DNA of 64,000 bases, taken from NCBI GenBank assembly GCA_049841275.1, contig JASGDN010000086.1:62001-126000 (forward strand), in the 5' to 3' direction. The notes under the pieces were generated by a model. That model made no database searches, was not told the DNA's origin, and was given only the letters and a program-made list of their open reading frames with translations. A program made the position numbers and the translations under genes. Below are positions 53,768 to 63,003 of this stretch, one piece after another. The stretch is from JASGDN01 sp049841275 (GTDB lineage Bacteria; Chloroflexota; Chloroflexia; Thermomicrobiales; UBA6265). Within the stretch, counting starts at the first letter, position 1; each line of letters opens with the position of its first letter.

Positions 53768-54026
53768 GGTTGCCCCCTGCTTCGAATACGACCTCCGGCG
53801 TCCGGATTGAGACGCACCGTCCGCCGCCGATCCGCGTCATCCGTCGACTCCCTCTCGCACAGGGGCTCGTGCGGGCCAGTATCCCACGACGCCAGTAACG
53901 GGAAACGTCCTGCATCCCAGGATGCGTCCATCATCCAGCAATGGCAAGTTTTCTGCCATCCATTCGGATAGAAGACGGCAGCATTTTGGCCAACCTTTCA
54001 TCTCGCGACGCCGGTCGGCCAGGCCG

Positions 54027-56069
54027 CTACTCCGTCGCAATGGCAAACACCCTGCCAAATGCCATCAGTCCCTCCACCGTGAACGGGAGGAGCGCCGCGG
54101 GAGGCTTACCTGACAGCCGGATCGTGCGCGTGTCCGCATCCGGGTCCAACCCAAGCAGTGCCCGCACCGCGAGCAACCCCGATCCCGCCGACCACGCTTG
54201 TGGGATGCAGCTCACCGGATAGTTCACCGGCGCACGACCCGGCTCTTGGGGGAAGCCACAGTAGAGCTCCGCGAGTCGTCCGCCTGGAGCATACCGGCTG
54301 AGATCGACCAACCCCTGCGCGAGCGCCGCCGCTCGACCGTGGAAGCCGTAGTCAGCCAGTCCAGCCATCGCGAGGCTGCTGTCGTGCGGCCATATGCTGC
54401 CGTTGTGGTAACTCAGCGGATTGTAGGTCGCCATCGATGTGCTCAGGGTGCGCACGCCCCAACCGCAGTTGAGCTCTGGAGAGGCGAGCACCGACGCAAC
54501 CCGCGCCGCGCGCTCCGGTGACGGCAGTCCACAGAAGAGCAGATGTCCCGGATTCGAGCTGATCGCATCCACCTGCCGCTTCCCTCCGTCGAGCGCCTGC
54601 GCGTAAAACCCGGCATCCTCCATCCAGTAGCGGTCCTCGACCATCTGGCGGACCCGCTCGGCCTTCGCGGCAAGCTCGTCCGCCCAGGCAGCATCGCCCC
54701 GGCGGCGGGCAGCGGCGGCCAATCCGGCATACGCGGCGTAGAGATAGCCCTGCACCTCCACTAGCGCGATTGGGCCCTCAACCTCGCGGCCATCGGCGAA
54801 ATGGAGCGAATCGAAACTGTCCTTCCAGCCCTGCTGCGTGATGTGAACGGCATCGTTCGCCTTGGCGCCGAACTCCAGCAGGCCATCTCCATCGAGATCG
54901 CCGCGCGTCTCGATCCATTCCAATGCCCGCCTGATATTCGGGAGAAGCTCGTCGTAGAGCGCGTCGTCGGCATGCCAGCGGTCATATTCGGCGAAGGTCA
55001 TCACGAACAGCGGCGTCGAATCGACGGAGCCGTAGTAGGGGGAATGCGGTGCCTGTCCGCTGCGCGCCATATCGCCGTAGCGCATCTCGTGCAGGATCTT
55101 GCCCGGTTCTTCCTCCCGCCACGGATCGACTTTCGTCCCCTGCAACGCCGCCAGTAGGCGCAGAGTGGACGCAGCCCGGTCCGGATAGACGTGCATCGTC
55201 TGCAGCGCCACGATCAGGCTGTCGCGGCCGAACGGCGCGATGAACCAGGGAATGCCCGCCGCCGGGATCTCGCCTTCCGGGAACGAGGTGTAGAGCAGGG
55301 CGAGGTCGGCGTCGCACTGGCGGACGAAGGCATCCAGCGCGGGATCGGCCGAGGTGAAGCCCAGACGCGGGCGGAAGGCCGCATTCGATCCGTCCGCCGG
55401 CGCAACGACCAGCGGTTTCCCTGCCGGCTTCGGAGCGATCGTCAGTTCGACCGTCGCCGATTCGCCATGCGCGAGCGCCAACGGCCAAGCAAGCGACACA
55501 GTTCCGCCGGTCTCCGGGTCGAAGGCGATGTTGGCCGTTTCTGGCGCGGGACCGAGCGAAATCTCCGTCGCGATCGGGATGCCATCGGTGCCGGTCGCGG
55601 CAAAGGTGAGCCGTCCATCCGCCAGGACCGGTTCGGCGAGCGCCGGGCGTGTCGTCGGCGTCATGCCACGGACATCGAACATGTCGCGGAAGTCCACGCC
55701 GAGGTCGATTTCCAGCGGCACCGAGACCGACAGCCCGGCGAAGTTCGTAATCCGCGTCCGGATGTGGAGGGCATCGGTGAGCCAGATGCGCTGCTCCACG
55801 AAAAGCGACTGCCCCTGCAAGCGCCGCGTTTCTCCCTCCATACCGGGAAGGACGATTTCGGGTGCGGATGCGGTGAGTTCGAACGTCGCCGCGTCCACCT
55901 GGCGACGGCCGAGGGTCTCCAGGTCCTTGCCGCGGATGTGCGTCTCGAAGCGGGAGAGGAAGCGGGTATCGCGGACAAAGAGCCCGGATTCATCCATCCC
56001 GGATCGTTGCTGCGGGCGTCCGAAGACGCAGAGTTCGTTGTTCTTGAGCATCAGATCGAGGTGGAGCAT
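54027..56069 (-). CDS. Glycogen-debranching-type glycosidase (amylo-alpha-1,6-glucosidase-like)
   Basis: The 680-residue protein combines an N-terminal beta-sandwich like the bacterial debranching-enzyme N-domain (about 1-220: DESGLFVRDTRFLSRFETHI) and a C-terminal (alpha/alpha)6 barrel (about 260-640). Conserved blocks of the barrel are GIPWFIAPFGRDSLIVALQT, GSVDSTPLFVMTFAEY, QGWKDSFDSL and YHNGSIWPHDSSL. Candidate catalytic acids lie in the QGWKDS and NGSIWPHD blocks. It probably trims a branched or unusual alpha-glucan or glycoside in the cytoplasm. It lies 145 bp downstream of a sugar ABC importer on the same strand, which suggests its substrate is what the importer delivers. Confidence 0.82.
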   Translation of the reverse strand: MLHLDLMLKNNELCVFGRPQQRSGMDESGLFVRDTRFLSRFETHIRGKDLETLGRRQVDAATFELTASAPEIVLPGMEGETRRLQGQSLFVEQRIWLTDALHIRTRITNFAGLSVSVPLEIDLGVDFRDMFDVRGMTPTTRPALAEPVLADGRLTFAATGTDGIPIATEISLGPAPETANIAFDPETGGTVSLAWPLALAHGESATVELTIAPKPAGKPLVVAPADGSNAAFRPRLGFTSADPALDAFVRQCDADLALLYTSFPEGEIPAAGIPWFIAPFGRDSLIVALQTMHVYPDRAASTLRLLAALQGTKVDPWREEEPGKILHEMRYGDMARSGQAPHSPYYGSVDSTPLFVMTFAEYDRWHADDALYDELLPNIRRALEWIETRGDLDGDGLLEFGAKANDAVHITQQGWKDSFDSLHFADGREVEGPIALVEVQGYLYAAYAGLAAAARRRGDAAWADELAAKAERVRQMVEDRYWMEDAGFYAQALDGGKRQVDAISSNPGHLLFCGLPSPERAARVASVLASPELNCGWGVRTLSTSMATYNPLSYHNGSIWPHDSSLAMAGLADYGFHGRAAALAQGLVDLSRYAPGGRLAELYCGFPQEPGRAPVNYPVSCIPQAWSAGSGLLAVRALLGLDPDADTRTIRLSGKPPAALLPFTVEGLMAFGRVFAIATE

Positions 56070-56214
56070 GCGGGTGTAGCGCGCCTTTCGTGGAAGAGAT
56101 CGGGCCGTTCGGATGACCGTTCACGGGTAGGGACTGACATGATCGATCCCTACCCGGCATGCAGCGTGCCATGCGTGCGGCACTCGTGATGGTGCGCGCG
56201 CATCAGATGTCCTG

Positions 56215-57147
56215 TCAGCCCTTCACGCCGGAGGAAACGTTGCTGGCGATGAAGTAGCGCTGGAACACCATGAAGAAGAGCGCGATCGGTACCGTGGTGA
56301 TAACCGCGATCGCCATCAATACCGGCCAGTTTGTCTGATACTGCGACTTGAAGTTCGCCAGCCCCACCGGCAGCGTGTAGAGATCGGTGTTGCCGCCGGA
56401 GATGAAGATCAACGGTTCCAGGAAGTTGTTCCAGCTCCCCTGGAAGCTGAAGATCGCCAGCGCAGAGACCGCGGGAATCGCGTTCGGCAGGATGATCGTG
56501 CGGAAGATCTGGAACCGCGACGCACCGTCGGTTCGCGCGGCGTCCTCCAGGTCAATCGGGATCGACTCGAAGAACTGCTTCATGAGGAAGATGCCGAACG
56601 CATCCGCCAGGAACGGGATCGTCAGCGCCCCATAGGTGTTCAGGATGCCGAGGTCCTTCAACAGGATGAAACGCGGGATGATCATCACGATTCCGGGCAC
56701 CATCATTGTGCCGAGGATGAGCAGGAACATGAAGTCCCGCCCCGGAAACTGCATCCGCGCAAAGGCGTATCCCGCCAGCGTGTCGATTGCGGCGCGCCCG
56801 ACCACCCAGATCGCGGCTACGATCACGCTGTTCATGAACCAGCGCTGGATATTGGAGTCGAGCGCCGTGCGATAGGCGGCGAGCGACCATTCACGCGGCC
56901 AGAACATCGAGCCCAGCGTGAGGCTGGCGGCGTCCGGCGCGGTCTTGAACGAGGTCGCCAGCGAGAAGAGGAAGGGCTCGAACATCAGGAGCGCCACGAA
57001 CACGAGGATCGTGAACGCGACCGCCGTGATGATCCGTTGCCCGAGCGTGCGGTTGCCGCGCACCTGTCCCTCGCGTCGATTTCCATGCGACGGCCCCGTG
57101 GTGGCGACGGCCGGAGCGGCGGACGTTGTGGATGGCGTCATCGTCAT
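56215..57147 (-). CDS. Carbohydrate ABC importer permease, MalG type (second importer)
   Basis: The 310-residue protein has six membrane helices after a 40-residue cytoplasmic N-terminus. The EAA loop reads LEDAARTDGASRFQIFRTII (about residues 205-224), and the end QRYFIASNVSSGVKG is the usual MalG-type tail. It partners the MalF-like protein encoded 6 bp upstream. As in the first importer, no ATPase gene is included. Confidence 0.88.
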   Translation of the reverse strand: MTMTPSTTSAAPAVATTGPSHGNRREGQVRGNRTLGQRIITAVAFTILVFVALLMFEPFLFSLATSFKTAPDAASLTLGSMFWPREWSLAAYRTALDSNIQRWFMNSVIVAAIWVVGRAAIDTLAGYAFARMQFPGRDFMFLLILGTMMVPGIVMIIPRFILLKDLGILNTYGALTIPFLADAFGIFLMKQFFESIPIDLEDAARTDGASRFQIFRTIILPNAIPAVSALAIFSFQGSWNNFLEPLIFISGGNTDLYTLPVGLANFKSQYQTNWPVLMAIAVITTVPIALFFMVFQRYFIASNVSSGVKG

Positions 57148-57153
57148 TCCCCC

Positions 57154-58143
57154 TTACAGTTGTTCGGAGCGGCCGATGAACCGGCGCTGCACGAAGTAGA
57201 TCGCGAGGATGATCGCAAAGAGCACGATGGCGATCGCGGACGCATACCCCATCGCGAAGTTCTGGAAGCCCTGCTGGTAGACGAGATACCCGAGGGTGAG
57301 CGTCGTCTTCGCCGGTGCGCCGCCAGGCGCCATGATATAGATCGAGTCGAAGACCTGGAACGTGCCGATGAAGCCAAGGGTGACGACGAAGAAGATGACC
57401 GGGCGCAGCAGCGGGATCGTGATGCCGAAGAACTGCTGGCGAGCGTTCGCACCATCCAGCGAAGCCGCCTCGTAGACATCGGCGGGGATATCCTGCAACC
57501 CGGCGAGGAAGATCACCATGTAGCTGCCCATCGAGGTCCAGATCGCCATCATCATGATCGAGAGCAGGGCGACGCTGGGACCGGCGAACCAGGGGTTGAC
57601 GTGCTCGATCCCGAACGACTGCAACGCCATCTGGAGAATGCCCTTCGGGTTCGCAAGCCAGGGCGGTTGCGGCGGCGCGAAGCCGATCTTGCGGAGCACG
57701 AAGTTGATCAGCCCGTTCTGCTGGTAGAGCCAGAGGAAGATGACGGCGATCACGACGGTCGAGCTGATCGAGGGGAAGTAGAAGGCCGTGCGGAAGAAAC
57801 CGCGCCCCCGAATCTTCTGGTTCGCCAGCACGGCGAGGAAGATGCCGAGGAAGGTCTGAACCGGCACGACCCCGATCGAGTACCAGAGCGTATTGCGCAG
57901 TGCGATCTTGAAATCGGGGTTGTGGAAGAAATCGCGGTAGTTCTGCAAGCCCACCCAGGGTTTCTCCGGCGTGATGACACTCCACTCGTGGAAGCTGAGC
58001 CAGAAGATCTGGGCGATGGGCCAGAACACGAAGACCGAGACGAGGATGATGGCCGGCGCAATGAAGATCCATCCCGCGATAGCATCCTCGGTCGCGTTGG
58101 GATTGCGCGGACGGCGGCGCCGGCGCGACATGGCAAGCTGCAT
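57154..58143 (-). CDS. Carbohydrate ABC importer permease, MalF type (second importer)
   Basis: The 329-residue protein has six membrane helices and the EAA loop VYEAASLDGANARQQFFGIT (about residues 222-241). The N-terminus is strongly basic (SRRRRRPRNPN), helping orient it in the membrane. It is encoded between its binding protein and the MalG partner. An internal hairpin (58176-58205) separates it from the binding-protein gene. Confidence 0.88.
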   Translation of the reverse strand: MQLAMSRRRRRPRNPNATEDAIAGWIFIAPAIILVSVFVFWPIAQIFWLSFHEWSVITPEKPWVGLQNYRDFFHNPDFKIALRNTLWYSIGVVPVQTFLGIFLAVLANQKIRGRGFFRTAFYFPSISSTVVIAVIFLWLYQQNGLINFVLRKIGFAPPQPPWLANPKGILQMALQSFGIEHVNPWFAGPSVALLSIMMMAIWTSMGSYMVIFLAGLQDIPADVYEAASLDGANARQQFFGITIPLLRPVIFFVVTLGFIGTFQVFDSIYIMAPGGAPAKTTLTLGYLVYQQGFQNFAMGYASAIAIVLFAIILAIYFVQRRFIGRSEQL

Positions 58144-58175
58144 CGTCTGCCCCCAGCATGACGTAGCGCAAACAG

Positions 58176-58205
58176 GGGAGGCCCGTCGTGCGCGACGGGC
58201 CTCCC
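58176..58205 (-). terminator. Intra-operon hairpin after the binding-protein gene
   Basis: A 13-bp perfect stem (GGGAGGCCCGTCG at 58176-58188 with 58193-58205) closes on TGCG, between the binding-protein and MalF-like genes. It probably attenuates the permease genes or protects the upstream mRNA, so that the binding protein is made in excess. Confidence 0.65.
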
Positions 58206-58226
58206 GGAACGAGCTCTCCGCCGTGT

Positions 58227-59582
58227 CTATTGTCCGGTGAGCGTGATGTCGGAGACTGCCGTGTCGTAGACCTGCTGCAACGCCGCGTCCGGTTCGATCT
58301 GGCCGGCCCAGAGCGATTGCAGGATGGCGTCGGCGTCCTGCTGGAACTTCTGGCCGCCCGGTCCATACTGCACGGAGATGGCGTAGGTTCCGGCCACGAC
58401 GTACGGCTTACGCTCCGGGAAGAGTTGCAGCCAGCCCGCTTCGAGATCAGGACGGCCCGGGATCGCGAGCCCGAGTTCGCTGGCGATCCGCGCCCCTTCC
58501 GGCCCGGTCAGGAAATTGACCACCACCCAGGCAGCATCCGGGTTCTTGGAGCCCGAGAAGATGGAATAGGATGTCGTGAAGGCCGGGGTGCCCTTGCCGG
58601 CCGGACCCGCCGGAAGCTCGGCGATGGCGTATTTGCGGTCCGGATGATCGGAGGCGAGCGAGGGGAAGAGCCAGTTCCCCTCGAAGGCGACCGAGGTGAG
58701 GCCCTGGCCGTAGGCATCGCCCGGCCACTGCGCGCCGATGTCCGCCGATGGCGTGCTGAGGCCATCCTTGTAGAGCCCGTACATCTCGTTCAGCGCCGTC
58801 TTCGCGGCGTCCGAATTGAGCTCGATCTCGGTGACTTCCGGGTTCGTCAGGCTGCCGCCCGCCTGGAAGAGCCAGATGACGTAGCGTGCCATCTGCGGGT
58901 CCAGCGCGAACTGGACGGTCCCCTTGTTGTCCTTCAGTTTGGTGAGGGTATCGCGCAGTTCCTCCCACGTTGTGGGAACGGAGGCTCCGGCGGCATCGAA
59001 GGCGTCCGGATCGTAGACCATCGCGATCGGCGACCAGTCCTTCGGCAGGCCATAGAGCTTGTCCTGCCAGGTGTAGGCGTCGACCAGTGGCGTGTAAAAC
59101 TCGTCCTTGGCAATGCCGTCTTCGGTCATGTAGTCGTCGATCGAGAGCAGCACGCTGCGGGACATGAAGTCTTGCGCGTATTCGTTCTGCACCATAAAGA
59201 CGTCGGCGACGTTACCTGCGGCGATGTCGGCCTGAATCTTGATGAGATAATCAGATGAGATCGGCTCTGCATTCACCTTGATATTCGGGTACTTCTCGGA
59301 GAAGGCAGCCCAGACCTTCTCGAGCTGCTCCAGTTCCGCTTCGCCCCAAAAGCCAGTGACACGCACGTCACCTGATGCACGCTCCGCGACCTTGGAGACG
59401 GCGGCGACTGGCGACGCCACCGGAGACGAAGCCGGCGATGCCCCAGGCGTGGCCTGCGCGCCAGCAAGCGTCCCGCTTCCCGCAAGCGCTGCGCCGGCGA
59501 CAAGCCCGGCTCCGGATGTAATGAGCCCACGTCGGGTGAACGGTGTAGTGGATGTGGACGCGAATGACGGACGACGATTCAT
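58227..59582 (-). CDS. Tat-exported sugar-binding protein (second importer)
   Basis: The 451-residue family-1 solute-binding protein has a twin-arginine signal (PFTRRGLITSGAGLVAGAAL; RR at 17-18), with cleavage likely after LAGAQ. A linker rich in ATP/ASP/SPV repeats follows. The mature part contains VTGFWGEAELEQLEKVWAAF, VADVFMVQNEYAQDF and YDPDAFDAAGASVPTTWEEL, as in sugar-binding proteins. It delivers its ligand to the two permeases downstream. With the glycosidase gene further on, an oligosaccharide substrate is likely. Confidence 0.88.
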   Translation of the reverse strand: MNRRPSFASTSTTPFTRRGLITSGAGLVAGAALAGSGTLAGAQATPGASPASSPVASPVAAVSKVAERASGDVRVTGFWGEAELEQLEKVWAAFSEKYPNIKVNAEPISSDYLIKIQADIAAGNVADVFMVQNEYAQDFMSRSVLLSIDDYMTEDGIAKDEFYTPLVDAYTWQDKLYGLPKDWSPIAMVYDPDAFDAAGASVPTTWEELRDTLTKLKDNKGTVQFALDPQMARYVIWLFQAGGSLTNPEVTEIELNSDAAKTALNEMYGLYKDGLSTPSADIGAQWPGDAYGQGLTSVAFEGNWLFPSLASDHPDRKYAIAELPAGPAGKGTPAFTTSYSIFSGSKNPDAAWVVVNFLTGPEGARIASELGLAIPGRPDLEAGWLQLFPERKPYVVAGTYAISVQYGPGGQKFQQDADAILQSLWAGQIEPDAALQQVYDTAVSDITLTGQ

Positions 59583-59729
59583 GGTGACCCCCGTTTCGCC
59601 GCACCTGTTCCGGTACGGTGCGATGCTATCTGGAGACCCGACATTCCCGTGATGCAGGTTGGTACGACGGGAAAGCGCAGAATCCGTACCGCAATAGAGG
59701 GGGAGCCGCCGAAAGGTGTCAGATTTCGC

Positions 59730-60290
59730 TCAGATTGCCTGCGATTCTCCGCCTGGGAGCGGTGGCAGGCCGATCTGCTCGCGGCTGGTGAAGATGTGCA
59801 TCCGCTCGGCCTCGATCCGGGCGTAGGGCGCGGGTTGGCCCCACTCCTTCCGCCAATCATCCATCTGTTTCGGCCACCAGTCTCCGTAGATGCTCGCCGT
59901 GTTCGCGAAGAACGCACGAAAGAGGTCAGTGTCGTGATCGACGATCTCGGCCCGGCCGTGAACGGTGATTCCCAGGGATTCGCCTTCGAGATAGGTAGCG
60001 CTGACATCCGGACGCTCGCGGATGTGGCGCATCCGGAGCGAGTGCGGGGCCGAACCGAACCACCAAGCGCCGCGGAAGAAGAAGCCGTCTACTGGTGCGT
60101 TGCGCGGCCGGCCGTCGCGGGTGACCGTGGCGAGGCTGAGCAGGCGCATGCCGGTGAGATGGTCCGCAAGTTCCTTGGCGGAGATCCGGCGGTCAGGCGT
60201 GATGATCGAGCGCATATGCTCACCCATGCTGGCGAAGCTGCGGTCGAGCAATGCCTGAAGCTGACGCAGGTCTTCCGGTGTCTCGTGCAT
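59730..60290 (-). CDS. Pyridoxamine 5'-phosphate oxidase-like flavin/F420-binding protein
   Basis: The 186-residue protein has the split-barrel fold of the PNPOx-like family: LSLATVTRDGRPRNAPVDGF (about residues 51-70) and RGAWWFGSAPHSLRMRHIRE, followed by VSATYLEGESLGITVHGRAE. Members bind FMN, F420 or heme and act in redox reactions of small molecules; the cofactor cannot be fixed from the sequence. It stands alone between the importer operon and the isomerase gene. Confidence 0.78.
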   Translation of the reverse strand: MHETPEDLRQLQALLDRSFASMGEHMRSIITPDRRISAKELADHLTGMRLLSLATVTRDGRPRNAPVDGFFFRGAWWFGSAPHSLRMRHIRERPDVSATYLEGESLGITVHGRAEIVDHDTDLFRAFFANTASIYGDWWPKQMDDWRKEWGQPAPYARIEAERMHIFTSREQIGLPPLPGGESQAI

Positions 60291-60379
60291 GAATCGCTCC
60301 CTTCGATGATGGATGAGCGCCTATTCTGGAACAAATGATCGCTTATGGCAATCGATACGACGATTCGCGGGATACAAGG

Positions 60380-60408
60380 AAGGGCCGGCCCGTATGGGGC
60401 CAGCCCTT
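60380..60408 (-). terminator. Hairpin terminator of the isomerase gene
   Basis: A stem of about 12 bp with one internal mismatch (AAGGGCCGGCCC at 60380-60391 pairing into 60396-60408) has a 4-nt loop GTAT. It lies 29 bp past the stop at 60438. Confidence 0.65.
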
Positions 60409-60437
60409 CTTCGCGTTCAGGATGTGCCGGATGACGG

Positions 60438-61307
60438 TCAGGAGGCGACACCCGCAACATCGAGGAGCTTCTGCGTGGCCTCGGCGGTCTGCTTCGCCGC
60501 GGCGAGCGGGTCCTTCGCGCCGAGTTCGCTCAGCTCCACCAGGAACGGCTCGGTCGCGACCGGGCCGGTGTAACCGATCTTCGCGAGGCGGCGCAGCATC
60601 TCCGGCGCATCGATGACACCGGTTTCCAGCGGCATTGCGCGGCGGGAATCGACCTGCTCGTCGATCTCCAGGCCCTTCGGCGCATCGTTGACGTGGACGT
60701 AGAGCACGTCGGACGCCTTCAGGTCGTCCAGTTCCTCGATCGTGCCATGCGCCGTGTAGTGATGCCAGACATCGAAGAGCACGCCGACATTGCCCGTGCC
60801 GGTGTCCTTCGCGAAACCAAGCATCTGCTGCATCGAGTAGATGGACTCGTATGTGAAGAGGTTGCGCAGCGTCTTCGGCGAGATGAACTCGATGCCGATC
60901 TGGAGGCCAGCGGCCTTGGCAGACTCGGCGGTCGGGCGGAAGCGCTCCAGCAGCCAGGCGTACTGCTCGTCGTAGGGGCGCTCGTTGTTGCCTGGCATGA
61001 TGCCGGTGAGGCTGTTGCTCGCCCCCAGCGCCAGCGCGACCTCGGCCAGCGCCGGCAGTTCGGCGAGCTGGGCATCGCGAGTCTCATCGTTCTGCCAGTT
61101 CACCGGCAGGCCGAACCCGGCAGCCTTGATCCCGGCATCGTCGAAGAGCGCCTTCACATAGGCGATGCCATGCTCGTCGGCCAGCGCCTTCGCTTCGCGG
61201 ACCTCGAAATTGACGCCCTGGAAACCGGCGTCTTTCGCCAGGGTGATCGTCTCGGCCAGGGTCAGGCCCTTGATGCCGATAGCCCCCGGCAGGAGTGCGT
61301 TGTACAT
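60438..61307 (-). CDS. Sugar phosphate isomerase/epimerase (xylose isomerase-like TIM barrel)
   Basis: The 289-residue protein belongs to the AP-endonuclease-2/xylose-isomerase-like TIM-barrel family. GFQGVNFEVREAKALADEHG, LQIGIEFISPKTLRNLFTYE, NVGVLFDVWHHYTAHGTIEE and VLYVHVNDAP provide the Glu, Asp and His metal ligands. It likely isomerises or epimerises a keto- or inositol-type sugar. ATG 61307 (MYNALLPG) follows GGAGCAC. The dehydrogenase gene 170 bp upstream is on the same strand and probably part of the same pathway. Confidence 0.82.
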   Translation of the reverse strand: MYNALLPGAIGIKGLTLAETITLAKDAGFQGVNFEVREAKALADEHGIAYVKALFDDAGIKAAGFGLPVNWQNDETRDAQLAELPALAEVALALGASNSLTGIMPGNNERPYDEQYAWLLERFRPTAESAKAAGLQIGIEFISPKTLRNLFTYESIYSMQQMLGFAKDTGTGNVGVLFDVWHHYTAHGTIEELDDLKASDVLYVHVNDAPKGLEIDEQVDSRRAMPLETGVIDAPEMLRRLAKIGYTGPVATEPFLVELSELGAKDPLAAAKQTAEATQKLLDVAGVAS

Positions 61308-61360
61308 GGACGTGCTCCGTTTGGATGAAGGCAAGTGCGGTGGACCGGTTGCCTGCGATC

Positions 61361-61444
61361 AGGGCCGACATGAAGTCGGCCCCCACAAACGCGACGTGTT
61401 GCGAAAACCCGATCGTTTGTAGGGGCCGACCCCGTGTCGGTCCG
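61361..61444. repeat. 84-bp inverted repeat pair between isomerase and dehydrogenase genes
   Basis: Two 31-bp units in opposite orientation (61361-61391 and 61414-61444) match at about 25 positions and are separated by 22 bp. Each begins CGTTTGT(A/G)GGGGCCGAC and can itself fold (GCCGAC...GTCGGC). A third unit is at 33481-33511. The element lies in an intergenic gap and carries no coding capacity. Confidence 0.6.
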
Positions 61445-61477
61445 TCGCACGATCAACCAGGATCGCCAAGCCATTAC

Positions 61478-62602
61478 CTAGTGGACGACTTCTTCCGGCA
61501 CCTCGACCGAGTAGGCCGTGGAAGCTGCCGCCGAGCGAACGACCGGCGCGCCGGTCGGGTCCTCCGGCAGGGTGACCCACTGGCCTTCCTTCGCGGAGAG
61601 GTAGGCGCCCTTGATCACCTGCAGCGTGCGGATGGTATCGGCCATCGGCGCCGCATTCGCCGCGCCGCTCTGCACCATGTCGATGAAATGCCCGATCTCC
61701 TGCGTGAAGGAGTGGATCGGATCGAACGTGCGACGTGTGGGCTCCGGCCAGCGGTAGAGCTGATGATCGAGGTAGTTCGGGCCGCCGGCGAGGGAGCCGA
61801 GTTCGGCGCTGACCTCGAAGTGACGGGCACCAACGACGTCGAAGGCCCATGACGTGATGATCTCACCCACCACGCCGGACTCGAAGCGGACGAGCACCTG
61901 GCCGGTGTCCTCCGTCGGCAGGTGCTGCAGGAGGAAGCGGCTGAGCATGCCGAACACCTCCACCGGACGGTCGCCGTTCGCGAGCGAGAGCAGGCGGTAG
62001 GTGCTGTGATAGCCGGTATCGAGCAGTTCACCACCGCCAGCCTGCTTCAGGTCGGCGCGCCAGCCACGCTGGTCCCCGCCCTTGTCGGCACTGCCCGGAG
62101 TCCACGGGTCGAAGCGGCGCGACTGGAAGGTCTCGATGGCGCGGAGGAAGAAGGGCTTGCCGAGGATGCCGCCGTCGAGCAGGCGGCGCGCTTCCAGCAG
62201 CGACGGGTAGAAGAGGTTGTTGTGGGCGCCCATGAAGGTGACGCCGGACTCGGCGACCGCGTTCTGGATGGTGATCGCGTCATCGAGGGAGGTGGTCAGC
62301 GGCTTCTCGCAGAGGATGGCCTTGCCGGCCTTGGCCCCCGCGAGGATGGCCGGGGTGTGGAGATGATGCGGGAGGCAGATGTCGAAGACATCGATATCGG
62401 GATCGGCGGCCAGATCGTCGATGGAGCCGTAGACCTTGGCCTTGCCGCCGGTGTACTTGTCGCTCTGGCCCTGGGCGCGATCGGTCGCGACATCGCAATA
62501 CGCCGCGATGACTGCCTTGTCGGGATAACTGTTCCAGCCGACGGAGTGGACGTTGGAGATGCCGCCTGCGCCGACGATGCCGACGCGGAGAAGGTCTGCC
62601 AC
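61478..62602 (-). CDS. Gfo/Idh/MocA-family NAD(P)-dependent dehydrogenase
   Basis: The 374-residue protein begins with a Rossmann fold (RVGIVGAGGISNVHSVGWNS, residues 6-25). The family EKP motif is in AILCEKPLTTSL (about 95-106) and the catalytic-site block is GGELLDTGYHSTYRLLSLAN. Such enzymes oxidise or reduce a sugar or inositol carbon. GTG 62602 is chosen because GAGGA lies upstream; a GTG five codons earlier is possible. It and the isomerase gene together suggest a small sugar-conversion unit linked to the second importer. Confidence 0.85.
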   Translation of the reverse strand: MADLLRVGIVGAGGISNVHSVGWNSYPDKAVIAAYCDVATDRAQGQSDKYTGGKAKVYGSIDDLAADPDIDVFDICLPHHLHTPAILAGAKAGKAILCEKPLTTSLDDAITIQNAVAESGVTFMGAHNNLFYPSLLEARRLLDGGILGKPFFLRAIETFQSRRFDPWTPGSADKGGDQRGWRADLKQAGGGELLDTGYHSTYRLLSLANGDRPVEVFGMLSRFLLQHLPTEDTGQVLVRFESGVVGEIITSWAFDVVGARHFEVSAELGSLAGGPNYLDHQLYRWPEPTRRTFDPIHSFTQEIGHFIDMVQSGAANAAPMADTIRTLQVIKGAYLSAKEGQWVTLPEDPTGAPVVRSAAASTAYSVEVPEEVVH

Positions 62603-63003
62603 GGGTGAGATCCTCACTTCTGCTCGTCGCGGTGTGGTGCCGCGTTGCTGCCCTCACCGGATTGCCGGTGATGTTGCGTAGGCCGCCACGGCGCATTGTA
62701 CCGAGGCCTTCGGAGAGTACAAGAGGCTGGCGGGCCGGATTGCCCCCCGGCACTCCTTCCCCTCCATTCGATGCGAACGCGTTCGCGACGGGGTCGAGGC
62801 GGAGAACCGCCAGTGTATATTCAACTGTTGAATATTCAGTATATTTCCAGAATGACGGACGAATAGTCGGGTAACCCTTACGAGAATCATTCTTACCAAA
62901 TACCAAGACTCGTGATAACCTGCGATCCGTCAGGATAGATGTCTCTGATGCGCGCTGGCAGAAACCGGCACGACGGCATTGATCTATAGGACAAGGAATC
63001 GCT
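62603..63003. other. AT-rich divergent intergenic region
   Basis: No gene is supported between the dehydrogenase and the iorA-like gene. The section 62810-62900 is distinctly AT-rich compared with the rest of the window and holds the palindrome at 62818-62834; the control region of the molybdenum hydroxylase operon is therefore probably here. Confidence 0.5.
62818..62834. promoter_or_regulatory. MarR/GntR-like operator candidate
   Basis: TATTCAAC-T-GTTGAATA is a perfect 17-bp palindrome with one central base, 170 bp ahead of the iorA-like start. TTCAAnnnTTGAA-type sites are bound by MarR-family repressors of aromatic catabolism genes; the assignment is by analogy. Confidence 0.5.
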
